64,000 nucleotides of DNA from Thiosocius teredinicola (GCF_002009425.1 NZ_CP019936.1:2591297-2655296); one strand, 5' to 3'; numbered from the stretch's first letter, positions 1 to 8,434 are shown. Made by a program: numbers and translations. Notes: generated by a model not told the origin, from the sequence alone.

Positions 1-1104
<1,104 letters not shown>

Positions 1105-1141
1105 GGCAGGCTAACGGTAAAAGGCCGTCGAAACGGTGTGC

Positions 1142-1175
1142 CGCGCCGGGACAGACTTACCGCCTGCCCGGCGCG
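1142..1175. terminator. Candidate bidirectional terminator hairpin
   Basis: Perfect 9-bp GC stem (CGCGCCGGG at 1142-1150 with CCCGGCGCG at 1167-1175) and a 16-nt loop, placed between two convergent genes. No clear U-tract follows on either strand, so intrinsic termination is only suggested. Confidence 0.45.
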
Positions 1176-1188
1176 AGAGGCTAACGGA

Positions 1189-1992
1189 TCAGTTGACCTT
1201 CAAGGTGCCGCCACGGCCGAGGCCGCCTTTGACATCCTGCGCTTCGTAGTTGCGCAGCGAACGCACCATGCCGTTGTAGGCATCGACGAAGGCAGCCACG
1301 GTCGCCTTACCGGCCGGCGTGGTCGAGAAGCCGCCCAGGCCACCGCCGCCGCTGCGGCCCAACGCACCGACTGCCGCACCGTAGTTGTTGGAGGTCGAGC
1401 TGCCCTCAGAGGCCGAGATCTGCACCGCCGAACGGATGTCGAACAGCGACAGGGTCACCACTGAACTCTTCATCTCCAGACCGCCGGCAATCGCACCGAC
1501 CGTGCTGTTGACCAGCCCGCCGAGCACGCCGCCGACCTTGCCGACCGACGAATCGTCGATGATGATCTGTGGTTCGAGGTAGTAATCCGCAGCAACGCGC
1601 TGACCCTTCTGCTGCTTGGACCCGGCACGGTATTCACCCGAGTTGCGCTGGATATCGGTAATGCGCGACAGACGGCTGTCGGTGCGCAGGTTGCCGATCG
1701 AGGTGATGATGAAACAGTTGGATTGCTGTACCGCCAGACGGATCAGCGGTTCGACGGTCGTTACCTTGGTCTGCGAGCCGAACGCGCCATACCAGTTGGC
1801 AGCGCGGCCATCATCGACCGCCAGGGTACCGAACGGCTGATCGCAGCGTTCCAGCGAAGAATCGGCGTCGACACTGGCGCCACCTGCGGCAGAACCGGAA
1901 ACCGCGGTACTGTTGGTACCCGTGGTGACACATCCTGCCAGGGCCAGACCGCAGAGTCCTGCGGCCAGACCACGCAATTTCATTCCTTTCAT
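1189..1992 (-). CDS. CsgG/HfaB-like outer-membrane lipoprotein
   Basis: About 267 residues. The start chosen is the ATG at 1992 because GGAGG lies 11 nt upstream; the longer frame begins at a GTG inside that ribosome-binding region. An N-terminal lipoprotein signal ends in a lipobox (GLALAGC). The body has the pattern of CsgG/HfaB-type secretion or anchoring lipoproteins: an early conserved Cys region, an arginine-rich segment, a YYLEPQIII strand, and a glycine-rich 'VGGVLGGLVNSTVGAIAGG' stretch that could be a membrane-inserting hairpin. CsgG family members form outer-membrane pores for curli or anchor holdfast. No curli subunit (CsgA/B/E/F) gene is adjacent, so the cargo is unknown. The assignment rests on composition and motif pattern, not a search. 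Confidence 0.7.
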   Translation of the reverse strand: MKGMKLRGLAAGLCGLALAGCVTTGTNSTAVSGSAAGGASVDADSSLERCDQPFGTLAVDDGRAANWYGAFGSQTKVTTVEPLIRLAVQQSNCFIITSIGNLRTDSRLSRITDIQRNSGEYRAGSKQQKGQRVAADYYLEPQIIIDDSSVGKVGGVLGGLVNSTVGAIAGGLEMKSSVVTLSLFDIRSAVQISASEGSSTSNNYGAAVGALGRSGGGGLGGFSTTPAGKATVAAFVDAYNGMVRSLRNYEAQDVKGGLGRGGTLKVN

Positions 1993-2129
1993 GATTATTG
2001 GTTCCTCCACCCTGTAACTAGAGACTTCCCGAAACCCACATTCGGCAAAGCGTATGCGGCATTGCTATTATCTGCGCCACGGCACACAAGATGTTGTGTT
2101 TGCCGATGACTTCCCAAAGGATAAGGGTG

Positions 2130-2729
2130 ATGACGATAACGAGACAACTGTATTTGGCAATTTTCCTCGGGGTCGTGCTGGCCGGCTGCCAGTCCGAGCC
2201 GAAAAAAGACACCATGCGCGTGTGCGACAGCTCTGGCTGCTCCGATCGCCCCTCCGACTCGGCGAGCTACGATCCGTCGAGCGCCGTGCCCGACGAGGAT
2301 CCCGACGGCCGCATCGCCGCATTGGAAGACCTGGCACGCCAGGATCCGCGTGCCGCATACGATCTGGGCCTGCGCTTCTTCCGCGGCGACGGCGTGCGCC
2401 AGGACAGCTATCGTGCCTTGCAGTGGATGCGCGACGCCGCAGAACGCGGCGATCTCGACGCACAGAAGGCGGTCGGACGCCTCTACCTGACCGGGCTCGA
2501 AGAAATGGGCTCAGACCCGCGCGAAGCCGAAAAATGGCTGACGATTGCTGCCGGTCGCGGCGACAAGGAAGCGGCCACGCTGCTGCGCGAAGCTACGGCA
2601 GCCCGCCAGAACGAAGACGCCTGGTACCGCTGGCGCAGCCACTGGCAGCCGGTGTTTTACCGTTACTGGTACACCGGTTATCCCTACCACTGGCACTGGC
2701 GGCACGGTAGCTGGTACTACCGCTACTGA
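2130..2729 (+). CDS. Sel1-repeat lipoprotein with aromatic-rich tail
   Basis: About 199 residues. The start is the ATG at 2130, preceded by AAGG/AAGGG; an upstream in-frame start at 2091 lacks a good ribosome-binding site. The signal peptide ends in VVLAGC, a lipobox, so this should be a lipoprotein. Residues about 60-150 hold two to three Sel1-like helical repeats (ARQDPRAAYDLGLRFFRGDG, MRDAAERGDLDAQKAVGRLY, EKWLTIAAGRGDKEAATLL), which usually mediate protein-protein contacts. The last ~35 residues are extremely rich in Trp, Tyr and His, which is odd for the family and has no obvious role. It is divergently transcribed from the CsgG-like lipoprotein gene with about 140 bp between starts, so the two may share a control region. 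Confidence 0.8.
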   Translation: MTITRQLYLAIFLGVVLAGCQSEPKKDTMRVCDSSGCSDRPSDSASYDPSSAVPDEDPDGRIAALEDLARQDPRAAYDLGLRFFRGDGVRQDSYRALQWMRDAAERGDLDAQKAVGRLYLTGLEEMGSDPREAEKWLTIAAGRGDKEAATLLREATAARQNEDAWYRWRSHWQPVFYRYWYTGYPYHWHWRHGSWYYRY

Positions 2730-2758
2730 GACAATCCGGCGCGACGATGAGCGAACGG

Positions 2759-2783
2759 AGCGGCGGCCGATAGCGTCGCCGCT
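2759..2783 (+). terminator. Candidate terminator hairpin after the Sel1 lipoprotein gene
   Basis: A 7-bp perfect stem (AGCGGCG with CGCCGCT) and 11-nt loop, 30 bp after the stop codon. It is not followed by a long T-run, so support is modest. Confidence 0.3.
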
Positions 2784-2836
2784 TCTGGCGCTCGGGTGTA
2801 CCATGTGAGCAGCACCGGATTGGGAGGATCCCCATC

Positions 2837-3289
2837 ATGCAGGTCGTCGAGAGCCAGATCTATGAAGGTGAAGTCTCCGCCCTGGGAGGTGAAGGGCCGG
2901 CGATGCGGTGGATAGTCGTCAGCCCGTTCGGCAAGACCCATGCGCACTCGATCGACGACCCGCGCAACCTGCACTGTATGCCGTTGGGCATCCTGCAGCG
3001 CTGTATCGACGAGGCGCGCTTGAAGCACATCGACACGCGACCGAATCACCCCGCCATCCAGCTGCAACGCGCCAAAGAGGAACGTGGCCTGCGCGATACG
3101 CACATGGGACTGCATGGCGACTTGCTCGACCTGATGCTGCGCTTCCTCAGAACGGCGGTTGCCGAGCATGCGGAATATGCCCCCTTTCTCGCCGGTGAAA
3201 TCACGGCTTTGTTGGCCACCACCGAGCTTCCGGCCGACGAGATCGACACGGTACGCGCCGAGGTCGCCGAGATCATCGGGGCCAAGTAG
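2837..3289 (+). CDS. Hypothetical protein, 150 residues
   Basis: I do not recognise this family. The ATG at 2837 follows a strong GGGAGGA ribosome-binding site. The product has no signal peptide or membrane segment and looks like a soluble, mixed alpha/beta protein. An N-terminal strand-rich part (residues 1-35) is followed by helices, including LHGDLLDLMLRFLRTAVAEH and a C-terminal ETTE/DEID-rich acidic helix. It stands between the Sel1 lipoprotein gene and the Lys/Ala-rich small-protein gene, about 100-210 bp from each, so it is probably monocistronic. Codon use is like that of its neighbours. No function is proposed. Confidence 0.6.
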   Translation: MQVVESQIYEGEVSALGGEGPAMRWIVVSPFGKTHAHSIDDPRNLHCMPLGILQRCIDEARLKHIDTRPNHPAIQLQRAKEERGLRDTHMGLHGDLLDLMLRFLRTAVAEHAEYAPFLAGEITALLATTELPADEIDTVRAEVAEIIGAK

Positions 3290-3373
3290 CATGTCGCATG
3301 CACACCGCAAGGCCGGACGATTGAGCTGGCGCAAACAAGTGCGGGATGTAACCTAAGCCCAACGCGCCGGACA

Positions 3374-3379
3374 TATACT
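3374..3379 (+). promoter_or_regulatory. Candidate -10 element for the 3501 gene
   Basis: TATACT matches the sigma-70 -10 consensus well, in a short AT-rich patch of an otherwise GC-rich intergenic region about 120 bp before the start codon. No convincing -35 element is seen at 16-18 bp, so this is only a suggestion. Confidence 0.3.
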
Positions 3380-3398
3380 TTTAATTGAGAGCGAGGTT

Positions 3399-3459
3399 GC
3401 GATCACACGCGTGATTGCGACGATCGGCTCGGGGACAACATCGTAGGATCACGATGTTG
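3399..3459 (+). promoter_or_regulatory. Two consecutive hairpins in the presumed 5' leader of the 3501 gene
   Basis: Hairpin one is GCGATCAC/GTGATTGC (3399-3406 and 3411-3418; 7 of 8 pairs, 4-nt loop). Hairpin two is a perfect 9-bp stem, CAACATCGT/ACGATGTTG (3436-3444 and 3451-3459, 6-nt loop). A short GTTGC-G-GCAAC palindrome overlaps its 3' edge at 3456-3466. The stems lie between the candidate -10 and the ribosome-binding site, so they could form in RNA or act as operators. Confidence 0.4.
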
Positions 3460-3500
3460 CGGCAACCAACGTCGGGTGCGCCACACCCGGGAGGTACAGA

Positions 3501-3851
3501 ATGGGATTTCCTCTTATCCCGTTTGCAGCCGGCATGGCCCTTGGTGCGCTTGCTACCTACGGTTCGCGTGACGAGACCGTACAAAAAGAGGTAAAAAGTG
3601 CTGCCGAGCGTATCTCGTCAAGAGCCGCCTGGCTGTATGGCTCTGCAATGTCGGGAGTAACAGGCCTCTTCGGTCTGGGCACCGACAAGAAGACCACAGC
3701 CAAGGCCAAACGGACTCGGACGAAAGCTGCGGAGGAGGCACCGACCGCCAAAGCAGCGCCTGCCAAACGCACACGTGCAAAGCGGACTGCAACGGCAACC
3801 AAGAAAGGGACCACGACGCGCGCTCGCAAGTCGACCAAAGTCGCTGCTTGA
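3501..3851 (+). CDS. Small protein with hydrophobic N-terminus and histone-H1-like Lys/Ala/Thr tail
   Basis: 116 residues, with the start at 3501 behind GGGAGG at a 7-nt spacing. Residues 1-20 form a hydrophobic, glycine/alanine-rich segment (FPLIPFAAGMALGALATYG). An amphipathic helix follows (residues 25-50), then a short hydrophobic patch near 55. From about residue 60 to the end it is almost wholly Lys, Arg, Ala and Thr, with repeats of the AKRTRAKR kind typical of H1-like or AlgP-like nucleic-acid-binding tails. The layout suggests a membrane- or granule-associated protein with a tail that can bind polyanions. A gene for a polyhydroxyalkanoate-system-type protein follows directly, so a granule or nucleoid role is possible but unproven. 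Hairpins precede and follow the gene. Confidence 0.65.
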   Translation: MGFPLIPFAAGMALGALATYGSRDETVQKEVKSAAERISSRAAWLYGSAMSGVTGLFGLGTDKKTTAKAKRTRTKAAEEAPTAKAAPAKRTRAKRTATATKKGTTTRARKSTKVAA

Positions 3852-3879
3852 GTCGCTCGTGGATTGAACAACACGTACC

Positions 3880-3905
3880 GGGCGCCGGAAACGGCGCCCT
3901 CTATG
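3880..3905 (+). terminator. Intrinsic-terminator-like hairpin with GAAA tetraloop
   Basis: Perfect 8-bp GC stem, GGGCGCCG/CGGCGCCC, closed by a GAAA (GNRA) loop (3880-3899), then TCTATGTTTTAT. It lies 28 bp after the stop codon of the H1-like gene and only 10 bp before the next start codon, so it also occupies the ribosome-binding region of that gene. Confidence 0.65.
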
Positions 3906-3909
3906 TTTT

Positions 3910-4197
3910 ATGAGCCAGATCCATATCAGCCACCCACACGGCGTCAGCCAGCAAAAAGCCTCCAAACTGATCAAGAAGTTCGTCGATGATCTCGAACACG
4001 AATACGACTTCGAAGGCGAATGGGAGGGTCACGAACTGTTGCTGACGCGTACCGGCGCCAAGGGTACGGTGCGGGTACTCGACGATGTGATCGAAGTCGA
4101 TGTGAAACTCGGCGTGCTGCTCAAACCGCTGAGCAAGAAAATCGAGCACCGCATCCTCGCCCAGCTCGACGAATTGTTCCCCAGCGAAACCGCCTGA
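3910..4197 (+). CDS. Polyhydroxyalkanoic acid system family protein
   Basis: 95 residues, a usual length for this small family (PHA_gran_rgn). The opening (SQIHISHPHGVSQQKASKLI) and the alternating strands with KGTVRVLDDVIEVDVKLG resemble it closely. The LLKPLSKKIEHRI helix is typical too. Members are found beside phasin and PHA genes and may act at granules; the molecular role is not settled. No phaC or phasin gene lies nearby. Oddly, no Shine-Dalgarno sequence precedes the ATG: the upstream 30 bases are taken up by a strong hairpin. Translation may need another start, a separate leader or a leaderless transcript. The 3' end lies 10 bp from the end of the convergent EcsC gene. Confidence 0.75.
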   Translation: MSQIHISHPHGVSQQKASKLIKKFVDDLEHEYDFEGEWEGHELLLTRTGAKGTVRVLDDVIEVDVKLGVLLKPLSKKIEHRILAQLDELFPSETA

Positions 4198-4207
4198 ACA
4201 CCGCCGT

Positions 4208-5032
4208 TTAGTGCTCGGCGGCCAACGCCTCGTAACGCGCTTTCACCACATCGGTGCCGTACAGGCGTTCCAGGCGGCGCACTGCGAAGTGGCTGCGTGC
4301 CATCTCCTGAAAGTGGCGGATGAAGATCGCATTGACCGTGGCTGCACCCGCGGCACCGACGATCGGCACCATCTGCGCTGCAACCTTGTGCGAAAGATTG
4401 ACGCCGAAGCGTGAAGCCACCGCACGGACCACGCTGGCCAGTACCGGTGCACTCGCCGTACCGTGGCCAGCAAGCTGCTCTATTGCCGAGGACACGCTGG
4501 TGGCCAACGCAAAACGTACACCGTAGTAGCCGGTTTCGGCGGCATCGTCTGACGTGGCCCGACCGCCCAACGCAAACACCTGAACGCAGGCCATGCGCGT
4601 TTCGAGCGAGTGCACGTCTTCACCTTCGCGCCTCGCCACCTCGGCGATCGCGCGCAGCATGATACCGGTGCTGATCGGCAGCTCGACCGCCAATCCGGGC
4701 AGACCGAACAGACCGCCGGCCGCACCCGAGGCCATGCCGAACAGGTTGTATACCACGTCGCGCGATTTGGGCGTCGGGGTGTCATCCATCGGTGCTATCG
4801 CAATCTGCAACGCATTGCCGATCGCGCGTTCCGCCGCTTCATGCAGGCGCAGATACCACTTGCGTGGCAGCAGCTGCAGCGCCATTTCGATCGGCGTGCC
4901 GACCACGCTGCTCAACCGCGCCGCAAGGCTGGGGTGTTCCAGATGGCGCACCGCTTCGCGCAGCACGGCGAGATCCGTGGCAGAAAGTGTCGTCTGGGGA
5001 AGCGTCACGAGGGTCGGTTTGCGCGTATTCAT
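4208..5032 (-). CDS. EcsC family protein
   Basis: About 274 residues from the ATG at 5032, which has AAGGG 10 nt upstream; a longer frame from 5107 has no support. The central glycine-rich hydrophobic stretch (residues ~105-135, GMASGAAGGLFGLPGLAVEL) and the second one (~225-245, VPIVGAAGAATVNAIF) match the EcsC family pattern. That family is named for a Bacillus protein next to an ABC transporter whose biochemistry is unknown. The protein probably associates with the membrane through these segments. It is convergent with the PHA-type gene and is followed upstream, on the same strand, by a gene for a 48-residue membrane peptide about 150 bp away. Confidence 0.8.
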   Translation of the reverse strand: MNTRKPTLVTLPQTTLSATDLAVLREAVRHLEHPSLAARLSSVVGTPIEMALQLLPRKWYLRLHEAAERAIGNALQIAIAPMDDTPTPKSRDVVYNLFGMASGAAGGLFGLPGLAVELPISTGIMLRAIAEVARREGEDVHSLETRMACVQVFALGGRATSDDAAETGYYGVRFALATSVSSAIEQLAGHGTASAPVLASVVRAVASRFGVNLSHKVAAQMVPIVGAAGAATVNAIFIRHFQEMARSHFAVRRLERLYGTDVVKARYEALAAEH

Positions 5033-5183
5033 TGCGTGATTTCCCTTGTCCGGAAGCGACAATCTACAGCCTGTATCGCCGCTCGTCGCTGATCTTATTT
5101 CTGTCACAAATACATCATAAACTGGCGCCTATTGCGGCGGGTCATTGACCAGCCGTTCGGCTATTCCACTGACCTCTACCCCG

Positions 5184-5330
5184 CTATTCGGGTTCAGAAT
5201 GCGCTATCCGCCGATGACGAAGTTCCTCACGCACCGGTTCGAGACGCCCCACTTCACGCCCGACGAAATACCCCAGGGCCAGCAACCCGGCGCCGACACC
5301 CAACAGCGCCACAATGCGTATCGCAAACAT
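5184..5330 (-). CDS. Small single-pass membrane protein, 48 residues
   Basis: The frame opens at 5399, but the ATG at 5330 is favoured because GAGGAG sits 8 nt upstream. The product has one hydrophobic helix (residues 4-24, IRIVALLGVGAGLLALGYFV) followed by a charged, Arg/Glu-rich cytoplasmic tail. I do not recognise it. The good ribosome-binding site and typical small-membrane-protein layout are the only support. It may be co-transcribed with the EcsC gene downstream. Confidence 0.5.
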   Translation of the reverse strand: MFAIRIVALLGVGAGLLALGYFVGREVGRLEPVREELRHRRIAHSEPE

Positions 5331-5435
5331 CACCGCGCTCTCCTCACTTTGCAGGGGACACGCCCCTATCCTTTTCATAGCACAGGCGCGATCCGGCATG
5401 AACTGTCATGCGGCAAGTCGAAGGCAGAATACTGA

Positions 5436-6446
5436 ATGCAGGCCTGGTTGCCTTTTCTCGTCTGTGTGCTGCTGATCGGTGTTTCCGGCGTCTACCTGAC
5501 GCGCTATGGCGACGCCATCGCCGACAAGACTGGGATCGGTGGCGGCTGGATCGGCCTGATCCTGCTCGCCACGGTCACCTCGTTGCCCGAACTGGCCGCC
5601 GGCATCAGCGCGGTCACGATGGCGCACGTACCCGATGTGGCTGTCGGCGACGTGGTCGGCAGCTGCGTATTCAATCTGTTGATCTTGGCGTTGGTCGATT
5701 TCTTCAAGCGCGGCGAACCGCTGTATGCCTCGGTCGGACCCGAGCATGTACTCAGCGCCGGCTTCAGTGTGCTGACCCTCGGCGTTGCCGGCACCGGGCT
5801 GGCGCTCAGCCATATCGGCATGCCGATCATGCTCGGGCCGATCGGCGCGCCGACCCTGACGCTGTTGCTGCTGTACCTGGCATCGATGGCGACCCTGCAT
5901 CGCTACCAAAAGACGCATGTGGTCAACTTCACGTCGGAGGAACCCGACGCCTTCCCCGAGCTATCGTTGCGACAGGTTGCCTGGCGCTATGCGGCAGCAG
6001 CCGCGGTGGTCGTCGTCAGCGGCATCTGGCTGCCCTACGTGACCGCAGACATCGCCGCGCAGATGGGTTGGCACGAGGGATTCGCCGGCACACTGTTTGC
6101 CGCTTTCGCCACCTCGCTACCTGAGCTGGTGGTCACCATGGCGGCGCTGCGCCTGGGCGCCATCGATATGGCGGTCGGCAATCTGTTGGGCAGCAACCTA
6201 TTCAATATGGTGGTGCTGGCCGTCGACGATCTGTTGTATGAACCGGGCTCCTTGTTGGCCGATGTGACGCCGGTCCACCTGGTTACCACGCTGTTTGCGC
6301 TTACCATGACAGGTACTGCGCTGGTAGCCTTGTATTATCGGTCGAGGCGACGTTGGTGGTCGCGCGCAGACTGGCCGAGCATTCTGCTGGTGGCGTTGTA
6401 CATGGCGAACGCAGCGCTGGTTTATCTCGCCACTTCGGCGGCATGA
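5436..6446 (+). CDS. Sodium/calcium antiporter (CaCA superfamily, YrbG-like)
   Basis: 336 residues with about ten hydrophobic segments. Both inverted alpha-repeats are visible. Alpha-1 holds ATVTSLPELAAG (~45-56) with GDVVGSCVFNLLI (~74-86). Alpha-2 holds AFATSLPELVVT (~222-233) with VGNLLGSNLFNM (~247-258). The paired T-S-L-P-E-L and G-S-x-x-F-N motifs carry the acidic and polar ion ligands of the family. It should exchange cations such as Ca2+ for Na+ or H+ across the inner membrane. It is first in an apparent operon: the DUF5132-like gene starts 24 bp later and the HMA-like gene overlaps that by 4 bp. This grouping with a P-type ATPase on the opposite strand points to a cation-homeostasis block. 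Confidence 0.92.
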   Translation: MQAWLPFLVCVLLIGVSGVYLTRYGDAIADKTGIGGGWIGLILLATVTSLPELAAGISAVTMAHVPDVAVGDVVGSCVFNLLILALVDFFKRGEPLYASVGPEHVLSAGFSVLTLGVAGTGLALSHIGMPIMLGPIGAPTLTLLLLYLASMATLHRYQKTHVVNFTSEEPDAFPELSLRQVAWRYAAAAAVVVVSGIWLPYVTADIAAQMGWHEGFAGTLFAAFATSLPELVVTMAALRLGAIDMAVGNLLGSNLFNMVVLAVDDLLYEPGSLLADVTPVHLVTTLFALTMTGTALVALYYRSRRRWWSRADWPSILLVALYMANAALVYLATSAA

Positions 6447-6470
6447 GTCTTTGACCTTGGGAGATGCGAC

Positions 6471-6785
6471 ATGGCGATAGGCGATCTCGGCAAAACGGAA
6501 CTGGCGAAAGGCGTTGCACTCGGAGCCGGCCTCGCGCTGTTGGTACCCCTGGCGGTCGTTACCCTCGCACCGTTGGCTCGGCCGGTGCTGCGCCAAGCGC
6601 TCAAGAGCGGCATGCTGGCCTATGAAAAAGGACGCGAGTTCATCGACGAGATGAGCGAGACGTTCGAAGATACCGCTGCCGAAGTGCAGGCGGAACTGCG
6701 CGAGGCGCGTGCACGGGCCGCAACCGCTGAGCCGATCGAGACCGGCAGCGAAACCCCGCCTGACGAAACGGAGCAACGCGCTTGA
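6471..6785 (+). CDS. DUF5132-like small membrane protein
   Basis: 104 residues behind a GGGAG ribosome-binding site. An N-terminal Gly/Ala/Leu-rich transmembrane helix (residues ~12-40, GVALGAGLALLVPLAVVTLA) is followed by an Arg-Pro break. A long amphipathic helix follows (~50-85, MLAYEKGREFIDEMSETFED), then an acidic, disordered tail. The organisation fits the DUF5132 (YtxH-like) family, often found with HMA-domain proteins and P-type ATPases. Its stop codon overlaps the TTG start of the next gene (TTGA), so translation of the two is likely coupled. Function is unknown; a membrane adaptor role is inference only. Confidence 0.7.
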   Translation: MAIGDLGKTELAKGVALGAGLALLVPLAVVTLAPLARPVLRQALKSGMLAYEKGREFIDEMSETFEDTAAEVQAELREARARAATAEPIETGSETPPDETEQRA

Positions 6786-7264
6786 GCGACACTGCCTGGA
6801 TCGTTCACCAGCTGGCCGGCCGGGTGCGCCTGCGCCTGCCGCACCGGCGCAAGGACGTTGCGTTCTTTCAACAGGCGATCGAACACCTCGACGCGCTGCC
6901 CGGCCTCGAGCGCGCCAAGGCGAATCCTGCCACCGGCAGCCTGCTGGTGGAGTTCGACGAAGATTCCGAGGTATTCACCAGCCTGGAAACCTATCTGCGT
7001 GCGCAGGACATCGACATCGACTACGGCGATCCACCGATGGCGGCCGCGCGGCCAACGATTAAACAGGGAATCAAGCAGGTCGACGACTATATCGGGCTGC
7101 TTTCAGAGCAGGCCACCGATCTGCGCAGCATTGGTGTGCTGTTCTTTCTCGCTTTGAGTGTCTTGCAGATGGCGCGCGGCCAGATCCTCGCACCTGCATC
7201 GACCTTGCTGTGGTACGCGCTCTACCTGTTGAACGGTTCAGACAACGCGCCGTCAGGCGATTGA
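6782..7264 (+). CDS. Cysteine-less HMA-like (HMA_2 type) membrane-associated protein
   Basis: 160 residues. TTG start at 6782 within a TTGA overlap, with GGAG about 9 nt upstream. Residues ~5-80 have the ferredoxin-like HMA_2 pattern: RVRLRLP strand, helix, LPGLERAKANPATGSLLVEF, helix. They lack the CxxC metal-binding pair of true heavy-metal domains. The C-terminal half has two short hydrophobic segments (~118-135 and ~138-152), so the protein may be anchored to the membrane. The same degenerate domain begins the P-type ATPase encoded at 8431-11469, with a matching TGSLLV turn. A regulatory or docking function toward the ATPase is inference. The gene runs tail-to-tail into the MetK-like gene with a 12-bp overlap of coding ends. 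Confidence 0.75.
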   Translation: MSDTAWIVHQLAGRVRLRLPHRRKDVAFFQQAIEHLDALPGLERAKANPATGSLLVEFDEDSEVFTSLETYLRAQDIDIDYGDPPMAAARPTIKQGIKQVDDYIGLLSEQATDLRSIGVLFFLALSVLQMARGQILAPASTLLWYALYLLNGSDNAPSGD

Positions 7265-8434
7265 ATCGGCGACGTCTACCCGCTCCCAGGGAGCATCCAG
7301 ATCGATCCTGCCCATGTGTCCGTACACCGCAAGCGCCCGGTAAAAGCCTGGCCTGTGCAGCGGCAGACGTTGCAAATCGAAGCGTTTGGCGATCGCCGCC
7401 GGGCGAAAATCCAACACCTCCGACAGGCGCCGACTGATCTCAGCATCGTCCACGACACCGGTTCCATAGGTGTGCACCCTGACGCTGGCCGGCGACGCCC
7501 GACCTACGGTGTAGCTGATCTGGACCTCACAGTGTCTTGCCAGTCGGGCCGCGACAACCTGCTTGGCGGCATGGCGCGCGGCGTAGGCCCCGCTGCGATC
7601 GATGCGCAAGGGATCCTTGCCGGACAGTGCCGCGCCACTATGCCGCGAATATTCGCCGTAGGTGTCGATGGCATTTTTGCGACCGGTCAGTCCGGCATGG
7701 ACCACCGGGCCGCCGCCGATCAGCACGCCTTCCGGGTTGATGTACAACTGCGTATCGTCATCCTGCTTCAACGCCTGGTCGTGCAGGCACACCAGCACCT
7801 TGTCGGTCAGCAACTCGCGCAGCTGCGCCGGTGTCGGTTGCTCGGCTGTGCGTTGCGCCGTCAGGAACGTGATCGAATGGATGCGTCGCGGCGCCCTGTC
7901 GGCATACTCGACACCCACCTGTACCTTGGCATCGCGCCCCAGCGATTCGAGTTGACCGGCACACACGGCACTGTCGAGGGCACGCGCCAACAGGTGCGCC
8001 AGAGAGATCGGCAACGGCATCAGGCTCGGCGTTTCGTCGCACGCGTATCCGAACACCGTGGCCGGCTGAGAGGCGACCACGTCATCGACATCGCCGTTCT
8101 CGAGGTCGCGGACGTCGATCCGCGGGTGCCGCTCATTCGGTAGCGCGTACTGGCTGAGCATCACGGTGCAGTCATCGGCGTTGAACTCACCTTCGCGGTA
8201 ACCGGCTTCGGCAACAATCTCGCGCGCCACGCCGGTCAGGTCGACGTTGGTCGACGAATTGGCGCGTGCCGACAGGAACAACACACCGCCGGACACCGCG
8301 GCCTCGGCGATGATGCGTGAGCCGGGGTCGCCCGTGAGGTAGGCATCGACGATGGCGTCGCTGATCTGGTCGCACAGTTTGTCCGGATGACCGGCGGTGA
8401 CCGATTCAGAGGTGAAGAGAAACGGCGTGTTCAT
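7253..8434 (-). CDS. Divergent S-adenosylmethionine synthetase homologue
   Basis: 393 residues, the full MetK length, alignable throughout. Conserved: FTSESVTAGHPDK (residues 7-19), FGYACDETPSLMPLPI (128-143), GLTGRKNAIDTYG (248-260), SGKDPLRIDRS (271-281) and YGHMGR near the end. Changed: the ATP/methionine loop usually reading GAGDQG is VASQPA (120-125), the upstream Gln/Gly active-site loop is replaced by ALPNERHPRI, and the second Lys of SGKDPSK is Arg. Methionine adenosyltransferase makes SAM from ATP and methionine, but loss of the GAGDQG Asp and Gln makes normal activity doubtful. Its ATG overlaps the stop codon of the upstream P-type ATPase gene (ATGA), a strong sign of coupled expression. 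A canonical metK is expected elsewhere in the genome. Confidence 0.85.
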   Translation of the reverse strand: MNTPFLFTSESVTAGHPDKLCDQISDAIVDAYLTGDPGSRIIAEAAVSGGVLFLSARANSSTNVDLTGVAREIVAEAGYREGEFNADDCTVMLSQYALPNERHPRIDVRDLENGDVDDVVASQPATVFGYACDETPSLMPLPISLAHLLARALDSAVCAGQLESLGRDAKVQVGVEYADRAPRRIHSITFLTAQRTAEQPTPAQLRELLTDKVLVCLHDQALKQDDDTQLYINPEGVLIGGGPVVHAGLTGRKNAIDTYGEYSRHSGAALSGKDPLRIDRSGAYAARHAAKQVVAARLARHCEVQISYTVGRASPASVRVHTYGTGVVDDAEISRRLSEVLDFRPAAIAKRFDLQRLPLHRPGFYRALAVYGHMGRIDLDAPWERVDVADSIA

